In this document: positions 50,300-62,309 of the stretch, piece after piece
Numbering within the stretch: position 1 is the first letter of the stretch
Layout: each line of letters starts with the position of its first letter
Notes under the pieces: model-generated
Seen by the model: only the letters and a program-made list of their open reading frames with translations
Database searches by the model: none
What the model was told of the DNA's origin: nothing
NCBI GenBank assembly: GCA_026874595.1
Contig: CM049307.1
Location: 36,004,862-36,068,861 of the forward strand
Source of the DNA: Sipunculus nudus
Lineage: Eukaryota; Annelida; Sipuncula; Golfingiida; Sipunculidae
Direction: 5' to 3'
Length of the DNA stretch: 64,000 nucleotides
Translations under genes and position numbers: made by a program

Positions 50300-51300
50300 A
50301 AGCAGTGCTATAATTAGTACCTAATCAATCAGATGCAAGCTGGGGCCCACAGGAGCACAGCCAGCTCGCCGCCAAGGCCCTGCTGCAACAGTCCATATCC
50401 AAAGCCTGCCAGCACATATATAATGCTGAAGGAAACAGTTATCAATATAGACTCTTTATCTGTGAGTTCTAAATGATGTCCATGACACAATGGCGTACAA
50501 TGTGTTCAGACAGGCTGCCAATTCAAACCTGTGTGACAATCCGTGGTGGAAGTTGATCTCTTGACGTATTGAAGTTTTGATTAGTAATCGGTGGTTCATT
50601 TGTAAATGGACCGGTGATGCCAAGTGAAGTAGCTGGTGTTGTTGTCTATTATTAAGGCAGGCTGTCAGTGGATACCCGGCTTCCCATCGCGGGATTTAAT
50701 CGCCGGGAGCGGACCGAATAGTACGACTAATTCTCCGGCATGATTATCAACCCCCGTCACTTTGTGTTCACCCCCTCCAGTAATTGCAAACCCATGTGGG
50801 CTTTTATGCTGCAATTTCAAGTTATTTGGTCGGCCATTGAAATTCCTTGTTCTCTCTGGCGCTAGTCGTCTATTTAGGTGACAAAGAGGGATGAACAGCA
50901 CAGCTGACGGTTCGGGTTACATATTAGCTCTTTGCCAGCACGCCGCTGGTATATTCAGCCCCTTCAGGGCCCGACCACCCAACCACTTGCCGTTGTCCGT
51001 CTTCATTACCGAGGCTGGCTTCCTGCTGTAAGATCCAGCTCATTCACTGCTGTCCCAGTAACAGAGATGTAAGAACATATATCACGACCTGTAACAGCCG
51101 GATAACTTTCCCATACATTACTGATGGCAAAAACAGACCCAGGGGGGCGACACACCCTTGCACCACCCCCTCCCTTAAATAGGAAAACTACTGCCGAGGA
51201 CTGAAGCTCTATTAACCTTTAACAAGGGCACGACTTTGGTCTGTATGGCCTGTGATCCCATCAGGGCAGCACTGTGATGCTGCCTAATAAGGGTTGTTGC
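50300..51300. other. Balanced-composition block in the presumed intron
   Basis: Repeat-free, GC-balanced and without a convincing frame (a 78-codon minus frame at 50665-50901 is unlike known proteins). It may be regulatory DNA of the sulfotransferase locus; conservation is untested. Confidence 0.3.
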
Positions 51301-51979
51301 ATGACAGAACTGTATGTGTATAATATGTTATTATCATGACATATTAACATTTCAAAGATAATTTATTGACATAATAAGGATAATGGTAGGTTTACATATA
51401 TGATTCTTAAAATATGAGTATATCTGGTGTTTTGTTGCGATGTTTCTTTATTTAAGTATTTTTTCTGAGCGAACGTGTTCATGATAATGTAAGTTTTAGG
51501 TTGCTATATAAGAAGTCGGGGAGGGGTTTGAATAATCCTGAAGGGAGTGAAAATCCTTTTTTTTTAAATAAAGTAAATCTTTGTCGTAAGGTTAAAGGGT
51601 CACCACACAGCGTGTCCATAATTGCGTTAGAAATCCTATGATCAAACAAACAACTAATTCTACCCCATGTTGTGTATTAGCTGAAAAATGTTTCTTATTA
51701 CACCATGATCACACAATTATTCAATTTAAATAATAGCTCGACCTCGTTCTCCCGTGTACAGATAACTTTGAAGCGTTTTGTTTCATGTTAACAATCGTAC
51801 CCAAATAAGTCAAAAACAACACTCTCGCGGGTTGGCGGGAACCTTATTACTGCGGTCAGGATTTTTTTTCTACGTTACTACTATTGTTTACATTCCTCTC
51901 TGCATTCCGGAGTAAAGGGATTAGCCAGACCCTGTGGGATGCTAGAAGGGTACAGAGTAAGGAGATCAGAAGCTATAGC

Positions 51980-51982
<3 letters not shown>

Positions 51983-52047
<65 letters not shown>
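51983..52047. repeat. (TA)n microsatellite
   Basis: Pure AT dinucleotide run within the presumed intron. Confidence 0.97.
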
Positions 52048-52050
<3 letters not shown>

Positions 52051-52239
52051 GGTCTCATTGGAGCTTAAAAGGACATTTAAATTTGTCTTCACGATAATTC
52101 ATGACCATTTAACAATAAACAGTTGGAAGTATAAAGATTCATTCACATTTCGACAGGTAAATTATAATGTGTCTGCAGTTTGATGCTATCAAGTTCTGTG
52201 TGTGATATCAAAACTGACAGTATGTTAGGAGCAAGAAAA

Positions 52240-53030
52240 ATTGAGAACGATCTCTGGGACTACGACAAAACGTATTAGAAAGAGAGTCCTATCCTCGCAG
52301 CCTCGACACAGAGACGATGCAACAATATTAAATCAAGCCACCCTCAGTCATAAATGCCATCGCGTCTGCCGAAGCCAGCTCGTTGGCAAAGCTAGATTGG
52401 CCCCGCCAGGCAATCCAGTGATATCATCTCATCGTAACAGGCTGTAATGCAACTTGAATGAGGCACTAACTCAATGATCGAGTCTAGAAGGGATTGTGCT
52501 ATGAATGCAGGAGGTAGCGGTCTGGAATGGTAGCCCTTGTGCTGAGTAGAGCTAAAGATGGGGAGCATCAAAGTCCAATTTGTCAGCGACTAACTGTCCT
52601 CCAGCTTACCAAACGTGTACAACTGGGGCCCGTAGAACTCCTTTTGAGCGTCGGTTTAATGCTTAACGGTGGCGCTCAGTACTCCGGACTCTGTTACCAG
52701 ACCTACGAGAAAGCTCTGGTAAGCTCTCTGGATCTATCCACCATCGGGTGCTCGCCTGTCGAAAACCTCACGCCTCATGACTGTCCATCACACCACCAAA
52801 TGGGGAGGAATTCTTTCAAACAGCATTAAGCTTTCGGCGGCAGTAGAAGTTACTAAGTACTTGGCCTTATTTGTACCTCCAGCTGTCAAGTGCCAAGTTA
52901 CAAATAAATCCTGCTTTTTAGGTCCCTGCAAAGGGACTTTATGGTTTCCGCAGGCCAATGACTTTAATTGAGTGCCCGTTTTTATTCCCAACCATTGCTT
53001 TGAGTTTAGACAACGGTAAGACACTGTGGA
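52240..53030. other. Balanced-composition block in the presumed intron
   Basis: Open frames of 60-100 codons on the plus strand (52241, 52527, 52777) and one minus frame are unlike known proteins and lie in different phases. No coding call is made. Confidence 0.3.
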
Positions 53031-53489
53031 TCATCATTTGATGTAAAAAAGAAATAAGGTTCTTGTATCATGTCTCTAGGTATTGGTAAACACGTCGATA
53101 TACTGTTCACTATCATGTCATGCAAGAAATGATATCAAACGGACTTTAAACCAACCCTCTTGTCACTATATTGGAATGTATACGGAATGCGGATAATGAA
53201 TCGTTTAAATTATATTGCTTGCTGAGGTGCATCATTCTTTCAAAATTTAACGGTGAATTTCACATGCGGCAAGGAAGCATAGTTAAAAATTAGAAAACAA
53301 TCAATAGGAACAACCCATTAAAGAAAACTATATATCAATGGAAGAATCATGACTGGTTACTCTAAATCCCCGGTAGGTGGAGCCCGCACGACAGGTGCAT
53401 GGAACCATCAGTCTGAATCCAAGTAATAGAAATATTTACATAACACGATTAAATAGTTTAAATCTTTGCTTCAAGATGCCCAGCCATAG

Positions 53490-56060
53490 GTTCGCCATTT
53501 ACATTCTTGGGAACCAGTCTAATGTTTGTACCTCCTGATCTCTAGACATGCGCAATCCAGTCCTGGGTCGTGAGAGGTTGACAGGCCGCAGGCTCGGGGT
53601 GTGCTGGGCAGAAGGGGCTAACATGCTGCGAACAGCTGCGGCCATTTTACGTAGATCAGCAGATAACTCGAGCACGGCTGATGGACGGAGGGCATGATTA
53701 AAGGTCAGACGCAGGGGACCAGCTGACCCTCACTGACCGCCCATTACATTGCGAAACATCATCATAAACTTTTCCCAGTTCCCATTTATGATGATTACGC
53801 CGTTAGCGAGCAAATAATGTTGAATATTCTCTTTTATGACCTCAACCCCTGTGTTTATGCGGAAGCAACAGCTGCTAAATACATCCCAGCCTAATCGTTA
53901 AATTTTTGAAAATATTAACCAGGACGGCCTGGCTGACAGACTACTACCTATAGACTAAACAATATTCCGACATCTTTATTATGACTAGAATAAACTGATG
54001 CTCACGAATTTGACATTCAGTTTTCTAAATTCATGACAAATCGTCATTAAATCCTCTGCATCTTCGGCATTAATCCTGCATGACAACACGACCAACCCGA
54101 ATAACTGTTTATGTGGACATTTCACAAAACGATCAAAATAAGCATGCATGTTTTAATTTGTATAACTTGAAACATTTAAGATGTCATGCAGTAAAAATTA
54201 TCTACACTCTTAAGCTTAATGATTCTGGGATGGTCTTAACTACACAAAATTAGTAGATCGATAGTCTGAAGGTATACCAGACTATGTGTGTATAACAATA
54301 AGAGTTGTATATAAAGGTTATATAAAAGCAAATTTTGCGTGGTTGTCATATTTTGCATCATTGTCAGTTTTTAAGGGAGTTCCTTCCACTGAAAAAAGCA
54401 AAAATAAAAAAAAAAAAATAGAAACATGGGAAAATGCACATTGATTTTGACGAGAATATTACATCTCAATGAGTGCTTACCACACAATGAATTTGAATAA
54501 TATTCATGAATAACTTAGCCACCAGTTGTCAAGCGGAGAGAAACGAGCAAGGTCAAACAATGACTCACTGGCTCTCCGATTCATCATCTTGACAGCAGAC
54601 GAAACTTCACGTGTAGGACAGGTAAAAACGGCGAAATATGAGGCCTGCAGGCAGGGCGGAACCAAGCCTGCCCGGTGCCAGTGCAGTCTGTGACTTTTAA
54701 ATGTGAGGCGTATAAAAACATAAGCTGCGTTAGAATGCGTATTGCATATTTAATAACTGATGCACTTTTGTATGCCATGAACACCATGAAGACAAGTTTC
54801 AGACCCACAGTCATTGTTTCAGAGATTTTGGAATCTATAATGCATAATTTTCCTAAGTGCAGCTCAGTATCTCCAGTTAAGTTTGCCAATTTGTTTGATC
54901 TAGAATTCTTCTAAAATTATACATGTGCATACATACACAGGATGAAGTCCGGCCTATAAATTTAAATAAAAGGCGGGCCCTATTTTTACCTTAGAACTGA
55001 GAAGTTTTAACAAAAAGGCAATATGTATTGATACTTTTACCAATGCAAAAATATTCACGGAGTATTAATATTAAAACTGTACACACAACCTTGGAATTTA
55101 TGCAAGGACGATACAGATAGTTAACACCCATAAAGTTAATTTATATGAAGTATTTATATAAAAAAATATTAACGAGTTAGATGATTACATCCATTAAATA
55201 CATTAAATACAACTTCGATGGCTTCGACACTTTAAGCCACATCCACCTTGGGCGGTCATCCCGAGTCCAAATGCTAATCAGAAACAGCGGATGTCAGATA
55301 TGAAACAGACAAGAGGAGGTTAAAGACTTGACGCTGACCCAATGTCCAGAGGGAAGTAATGAACACTTGCCCGGGACTCCCACACGGGATGACAGTAATT
55401 GGAAAGGTGACACGACGATAGTTATGGCGGTGATGAAGCTACGTATAGGTCGGGTCAGCCGTGAGTCAAACGGTGCTGGTGCTCTCCCAGCCAGTCCTGA
55501 TCGGTAGTGATTGACTGTTGCTGCCGCCTGTTACTGTTGGGTGCCCGCAGGCCCGCCGTCGGCGACGCGGCCGTCACGCGATGTGACAGTCAGCAACAAA
55601 GGCGTCTTTCAGCAGCTAGGACCACTGTCAGGCCAGGACAAGACTAATGGGGCTACTGGAGGAAGGGTGGCTCGATCGATCTCTGCATCAGGCGAGGGCA
55701 AGCATTGTGTAACATGCCTCGAACACACAGCTTAAATCAACAAAAGTCGTGTTGAACAAGCCACACACCGCCATCTAGCCGGCTACCTATTATCCCACCT
55801 AAGATAAATTGTTTACACTGCCGCCGTAAAGATGTAATTAGCGACTGACTGGTGATGTTCAGATATCGCTGAATGTTGTTCAGACTTCCACAGATACTGA
55901 AGGAGCCACTCATAGAAATACCAACAAACGACTAGTTTACCGGACGTTCTGAGAACCTCTTACAACTGATGTTAATATAGCCTCCGGCCACCACAGCGCA
56001 AGTAAACCTTAGAGCGATGTGTAGCGACTTCCCCTTCCGAATCTTCTTAACCCTGCCTAA
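53490..56060. other. Mixed block in the presumed intron
   Basis: Balanced parts at about 53490-53900 and 55210-56060 flank AT-rich DNA. The 101-codon minus frame (54584-54889) and 74-codon plus frame (55511-55735) have no recognisable domain. Confidence 0.3.
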
Positions 56061-58240
56061 ATCCGCCACCATGTCCGTGTATCATAAAAAAATAACCACC
56101 GATGTCTCTGAACGGGAATAAAGCAATTATTTTTAGAATGGGCAATTTATTTTCTTTTTGCACAACCGTCATTTTGATGGGTTTATATGTCACACGAGAC
56201 TCGGCTAATTGTTCCGTCTGTAATTAATTGAAAAGCTAATTGAACTCAAATAGAAAACGTAAAAATAATATGGCATTATTTTAAATGTACCGATGCATTG
56301 TTAAAATGGCAAAAAATGACTGGAAATTGGGCATGAGGTGCAAAACATTATTTAATTAAATAGAATATATTTTTAATTGTGTATTCTTTGCGTGTAAACG
56401 GGAAATAAAAACCAGATGTATTCAATGACCTTTCTTTCACTTTTAAGTGAAGGTTATCCTGAAATCCCATGTTGACAATTACAACCGCCGGAGCATCATA
56501 GATTGTATAGTTCGTCTCGCGAAAGGGACATCATCAACAAAAATAGTTCAATAATCCAGTGAGAGCCGGGGTTTTTAGACGAAGCCGCGCCAGGGAAGGT
56601 CCGTCTGATGTATTGACGGCTTGACTTTGTTCGTTCTTGAGTGATTATAGATGGCAGGGCTTTGCGTGGTACACGCGTTCTTCCTACGACAGTCCTGCGC
56701 TCCTGCCAGCCAGTCTGGCGTCGGTTGGATTGAAGTGCGCCTTCGGAACGCGCCGAGAACGCCCGATTAATCACGACCCGAGTCATTTAGGAAATTGGCC
56801 TTCTCTGACTGAAGAATGAGGCTGCATTCATAATAATTCGCCGTAGCTTCCAGCAGAGTAAATATATCTAGTTTCGGTGACTGGACCTATTTACGTGTCA
56901 TTTAGTCTGGGCTTTGTAGAATAGGTCACAATAGAGCACCCTTCGCCGGTGTATAAACAGACCGTCCTCCTACATGATCGAGAGTGTTTACACGTATCAT
57001 AAACATACATCTGTGATATTATAGCAGCATTCACTTGTTTATTAACAATGACCACAAATGTATATACACGTGATTAACACGCACTTGTCCGAGTGCTATG
57101 CGGTGACAACAGGGAAACTAAACATACTATTGACAAACCACTCAACTTAGGGTACAAACGCATAACACAATGTGGTCAATGCTTACATTTGCACATTTAG
57201 CTAATTTCTCTTTCCTTTATTACACATTGCCATAAAGCCACGCACCAGGCATTCGATGCATGAGGACACGGTATGGCTCTTCAGTTTACATCTATTAGAT
57301 TAAACCAGTGTGAATAAAACTATTAGAAACGTTAATCGATCCAAGGCCAAAATTTGTATACACCTCGGTCCTCCTTTCATAAGTATATTGTATTATTTGT
57401 GCTCGTGATTATCTTGCCTATATTATATATTATATATGGGAACATGGAAATATTAAGCAATATTTAATTAAATAGAAATATATTATATAGTGATGTTACA
57501 ATACACGGGTTTTACTGTATGTTAATATAACATAATAGTCTGTACTGACATAAAAACATAAGCTGCCGAACTATGACGAATGGGTCACGAACATTGCCGA
57601 AACGAACGCGATCAGTCACAAACAAAAAAACGAAATGAGTCAGAGGGTGTAGGTTTTCTGACACTGGTTGTTTCTATTTAGATTTTAACATATTTGAATG
57701 AGTTTTAGATATCTGAGTAAAAATCATTTATTCCAGCGTACCTATAACAGCTACAGAATATTTTTTTAGCTGACATCATGTTAAATTATAGGTAAAACCC
57801 AAAGGCGGTATAATTTGGGGTTTTTACTCTAAATTTATTGGGTATTAAAGTTTAAAATGTAGAAAATAAATTTATTTTCAAAATTTCACCTATGAACGGC
57901 TTCCCATTAAAGACAGACAAAGAAACCCCACTTTTCTAGCACATGTTAAAAACTCCATTTAGTGAAAATGGAATATTTTGAACCATAATTGGCAGAGAAA
58001 TATCTATTTAAAGTTGGAATATATAGAACTAGTAAACTATCTTATAAATGTTTGAAAGTTCGACCAGTTATGAGAAATCCCGAAGTTTTCACAAACCACA
58101 ATGTAAAGAATATTTTAAGCTTTCACAGTATGTAGATGTGAAGCAGTCATGGAAAAACAGTTCAGGCAAAATTAAGGAAAAATGAAACAATGTGTAGACA
58201 GAGTCCTCAGAAAATTCTGAGAATTTAATAGCACCATGTG
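56061..58240. other. Non-coding DNA, no gene recognised
   Basis: AT-rich apart from a GC-richer stretch at 56480-56830 open in frames on both strands, not protein-like. Confidence 0.55.
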
Positions 58241-58515
58241 TACTACGCTCAATAAGCAGCGGTTACGCCATGCTCAACTATTCGCTCCACAGTAAACGCT
58301 GCACGAAACCGCGGTTGTCCGTCTGTTTTGGTCACCAGGTTGTGCCGTCTCTGTGGAGTACCCTCCTGCGTAATATTTAACCACCCCCGTTGGAATACAC
58401 AGAATGCAGTCGTAACTTTTCAGGACAGTCTCTATACTAACTTGCTGGTGTGGCCTGAGGTCAGTTAATTATCCCTGACTGTTTGCAAAATTCCTTGATT
58501 GCAGTTCTACACAAC

Positions 58516-58640
58516 GAGCTCTGTATGGGCGAAGCCATCTTTGTTTACACGCTGAGCCAATAAGATTTTGTTTTAGGAACTCAGCATGGGCGCAGTCAGC
58601 ATTGGTTACACGCTGAGCCAATCAAAATTTGTCTTACCCA
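58516..58640. promoter_or_regulatory. 61-bp direct duplication, each copy with a CCAAT box
   Basis: GAGCTCTGTATGGGCG (58516) and GAACTCAGCATGGGCG (58577) start two copies exactly 61 bp apart. Both include TTACACGCTGAGCCAAT and an ATTTTGT(T/C)TTA end. CCAAT boxes lie at 58557-58561 and 58618-58622; copy 2 also has an inverted ATTGG 5' of its CCAAT. An AT-rich TATTTAAAAA lies about 130 bp to the right (near 58752). Paired NF-Y sites are typical of promoters and enhancers, but no transcript or gene start is recognisable here. It could simply be a small duplication. Confidence 0.4.
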
Positions 58641-59174
58641 GCGTCAGTTTGCTTGGTGTCTGGCAGACTGCCAAACCTGAAGAATCCTATTTCTCACATG
58701 CAGGGTGTGAGTGGAAGGTACCCGGGAGGTCACGCGCCTTTCGGCGAGAGGATATTTAAAAATTTTTGAGTGAATTAAGAATAAATATAATACTGCATAA
58801 AAATAAAATTTATGGAATTACATAGTATATAATAATTATAGACTAAAAAGCGGATGTCGCAAGTCGGAATTAAGGGTATATATCAAATCATTTTTTAACA
58901 TTTTTGTTTCTGGCACTTACTTGCAATATATAGTTAGAGAATTCATACAGTATCCATGCAATGTTAGGTTACTTTGACCTTTAATTTCTTTAATATAATG
59001 TGTATTTTGTGGTATACCTTATACAATTTTAGCATGCATCACGCAGTTTGCTCTTAGACATTTATATATAAATGATTGGCTAAAATTATCGTGATTAATT
59101 TTTCAGGATTTTAAATCTTGAAATAAGTTCATTGTTATACTGCATGGTATGATACCAGTTCACACACACAAACG

Positions 59175-59176
<2 letters not shown>

Positions 59177-59220
<44 letters not shown>
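59177..59220. repeat. (TA)n microsatellite
   Basis: Pure TA run preceded by CACACACACAAACGCACA. Confidence 0.97.
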
Positions 59221-59225
<5 letters not shown>

Positions 59226-59962
59226 AAACTGCTGTAATGTCTGCGCATGTTACCAGATACTAAAAATGTTTATTCTAAATTGGTTTCAATTAGGAAATTT
59301 ACACGTTCAGAAATATGAGGGGTCTCATAAAATAGAGAAGTTATATATAACGGAATAAAACACTTTTATAAAATGTAACTCTATTTTTTACACACTGTGA
59401 GAAGTATATTGTAACTGGATGCCTGGTTGTCATTAATCTGAAATGACAGCAGCAATGTGACAATCGGGACCACGTAACGGAGATGTCGAATTCAATCCGG
59501 AGAAGGATAATTCAACCGCTGAAAGTCTTCTCCCATGCACGCAGATACATGTTTTATACTGAAGCCCATACAGACACTGGCTCGCTGGCTCGTGGTAACA
59601 CCAACATATCTCATGTACAATAAGCCAGCAGAATATAGTGCGCGATGACAGTTTCATATCGCATACATGTCAACACGTATTTCTAACGGGGCCTTTATAT
59701 TAGTGTTCACCAGATAATGAGTTTACATTTCGTTCTACTAGGATTATAATGTGTTTCATGCGTATTATATGAAGTCTCCATTTTCACATTTTCAATTTCT
59801 TGTTTAATCGTTTTCCACATGTCATAATATTGTTATAATGCAAACAGCTGTTTATTTCATGCTTACACAACCCATTGCGGTAATATCCCATATTTTAGTA
59901 TATCCCTTTGATGTAGTACCTCATAATAGCCTATCTTGGCTTGTAAAAACAGATCGCAAATA

Positions 59963-59992
59963 ATATATATATATATATATATATATAAAAAG

Positions 59993-60052
<60 letters not shown>

Positions 60053-60057
60053 GTATA
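59963..60057. repeat. (TA)n microsatellite with repeated TATAAAAAGTATAT ends
   Basis: Two TA runs, each closed on the right by the same ATATATAAAAAGTATAT segment. This suggests duplication of the run together with its edge. Confidence 0.93.
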
Positions 60058-60299
60058 TCACGTTCAATAAGAGCTCTACTTAACTAGGTACGCAGGTTTT
60101 TACCCCCGTGTCTTCGTTTGTAGCACAAAGCCATATCTATGATACTATATATAACAGCATTCTGGGCAGAAAAAAATATAATAGCCCCATTCTTTCAGTT
60201 CTTAGCATTGGGTCTTACGCATGCACATAATGAGTTTTATCATTTCACGCTCTATGCTTCGTCTAAATATTATTTATATGAACATTGAATTGAGAAGAC

Positions 60300-62270
60300 T
60301 AAGTCATTAAGAGCACCTGTTGTTAGGACCACTTACGGTCCTACTTTAGTATGTTGTGTCTTCATCGATTGCCTTGAAAGGTTTTCCGGCGCTTGTGTGT
60401 TAAAGGCGACTCCCTCCATCACGCTAGCAGGGCGTAAAAGACAAACTTCCCACTTGGCGTTATGTCAGTATCATTTCAAAATGTTTTGTCCTAGAGCTTG
60501 AGGTCAGTCAACAGAAGTACTCCACCAGACTTCGGTTGACTTTCACCCGCATACGGGGAGTGATCCGATGGAACAAAGACATGTTTGTCCCGCGAATTAT
60601 TGGTAAAGAAGACTGGGGTTTCTCGAATTTCAGCACACTAATGCACGTTCAAGCTGGGTAGACCCATGAGCAAATGTTTAGTGAGAGTTGCACCCAGTCC
60701 ACTAAGGGTGAAAGGCATGTAAGACTGCGTTGCGGGTATTGAATCCCAAACTCCACAATGCCGACTCGGGACATCGGTGTTGACTATGTCATGGTTCACA
60801 AAATAAACTAGCATTTGATTCAAGACCCGCGAATTCTATCCGTTCCTTTTGCTGGCTGGTAAACCATTCTCACCACAAAAAGAGGTTTGCTCAGGAATCC
60901 AGAGGTCAGCCTTGAACGTGGCCTTATCAGCTTTGTGATGTCATGTTGCATCCGCGATCCTCAACTGACAACCCGGGCCGTAAACTCGAGTACGCGCGGT
61001 TGTATCTGATCTCTAATCAACTGGAAGTTTTCTTCGGGTCACAGACACGATAGTTCGGGACCGATAAAACCAAACACACTGTAGTATAAGTCCATGGCCA
61101 AGTCTGTAGAAGCCACTTCCGCGAGATTATACACTGTTAAAACGCAAACCGTAACACTTTGAGTACCCTCTGTGTCCCGAAGCGAATTTTCTCCTCCACT
61201 CGTTTCTTCAAGAGCAGCGAATGTAGAATACATGTGTCTTTACGCAGCCTAGGGCGTTTTTTAGGTTAGATTATGGACTTTATGATATTATGATAAGCAT
61301 CAGTCAATGAGTTTATCGGAATAAGTTTTCTTTGCGCAAGATAACTGAGTGCGTATAAGTTATTACCTCGTGGGGCGTTTCCTGTGTTTCCGCCACAACA
61401 ATGCGCGTTGTACGGACCATGAGAGAGTAGATATAAGATATATAGACAACCGGATGTACTAAGGATGTCAGAGTAAACGCTTAAGTCGCTTGTGTGATAA
61501 CCCTGAATAGTCCTGGGATATACGATATGATTTCCTATATATGCAATTACTCGCTATATATTTCTTTGTATAATATTCTCACGTTAACATCCTGCGGCAG
61601 GTCTTTCATCTTTATATTATAAATACTGGAAATAAATTATAAACATTCAAGATGTTTCAAGAGAGATGAAGCTCAGTATGTGCCCGGGTACAGGATGCAA
61701 GATGAACGCCTGGAGCAGCTTGGCCCGCTTTCATGATGGGGCGCATGCTGCTCCGACAAAGCAACAACGTAACACTTTGGTCCAATTAATGAGAAGCTTT
61801 AAAAAGTAGGGGCCACAGTCGCAAGTACTTCATCACTTGTAAATATGATTTGTGCGGACACTGGTTTTCATTGGTGGGCGTTTGTGTGCCCCTCACGTCT
61901 GGATCCGGGAAGACCGATACTTTATTGAGCTGTCACAGACACTAAGTTGATGGAATGGGGTTTCTGCCCGCCCATTTATCATCCAGAGTCCGTGCGTGCA
62001 CCATTTTAACACATTAGTACCTATATCCTTACAGTAGCCCGCATCTCGAGATCGCTCAGCCTCCACTTGTAACTCCCGATCCGATTTCAAAACCGAAAAC
62101 CATGACTGGTTTACCATGACTTTAAGGATGTGCCGCTGTCTGGAAACGTGAACCTCAAACCTCTACATATAAACTTTCTATACATGAACGTTCCTTATAC
62201 CTCAAATATTCCACTGCAAAGCTGACCAATATGTAAAACGATATAGTCTATTGATCCGCCTAAACGATCC
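60300..62270. other. Balanced-composition DNA, no gene recognised
   Basis: Short minus frames at 60638-60823, 61039-61233 and 61893-62117 do not match families I know. A perfect 7-bp hairpin TAGGACC/GGTCCTA lies at 60324-60343. A decayed element or regulatory DNA cannot be excluded. Confidence 0.35.
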
Positions 62271-62271
62271 C

Positions 62272-62273
<2 letters not shown>

Positions 62274-62307
<34 letters not shown>
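62274..62307. repeat. (TA)n microsatellite
   Basis: Short TA run followed by TGTGTGTGT. Confidence 0.95.

Positions 62308-62309
<2 letters not shown>

Noticed and set aside
51140-51185. GGGGGG/CCACCCCC segment as a third MITE copy
   Set aside because: It lacks the GGATCC terminus and the shared interior segments.
57340-57400. Minus-strand MKGGPR segment as the missing PAPS-loop exon
   Set aside because: Only GG and R match; flanking residues do not fit the family (expected KKGGTRAL context).
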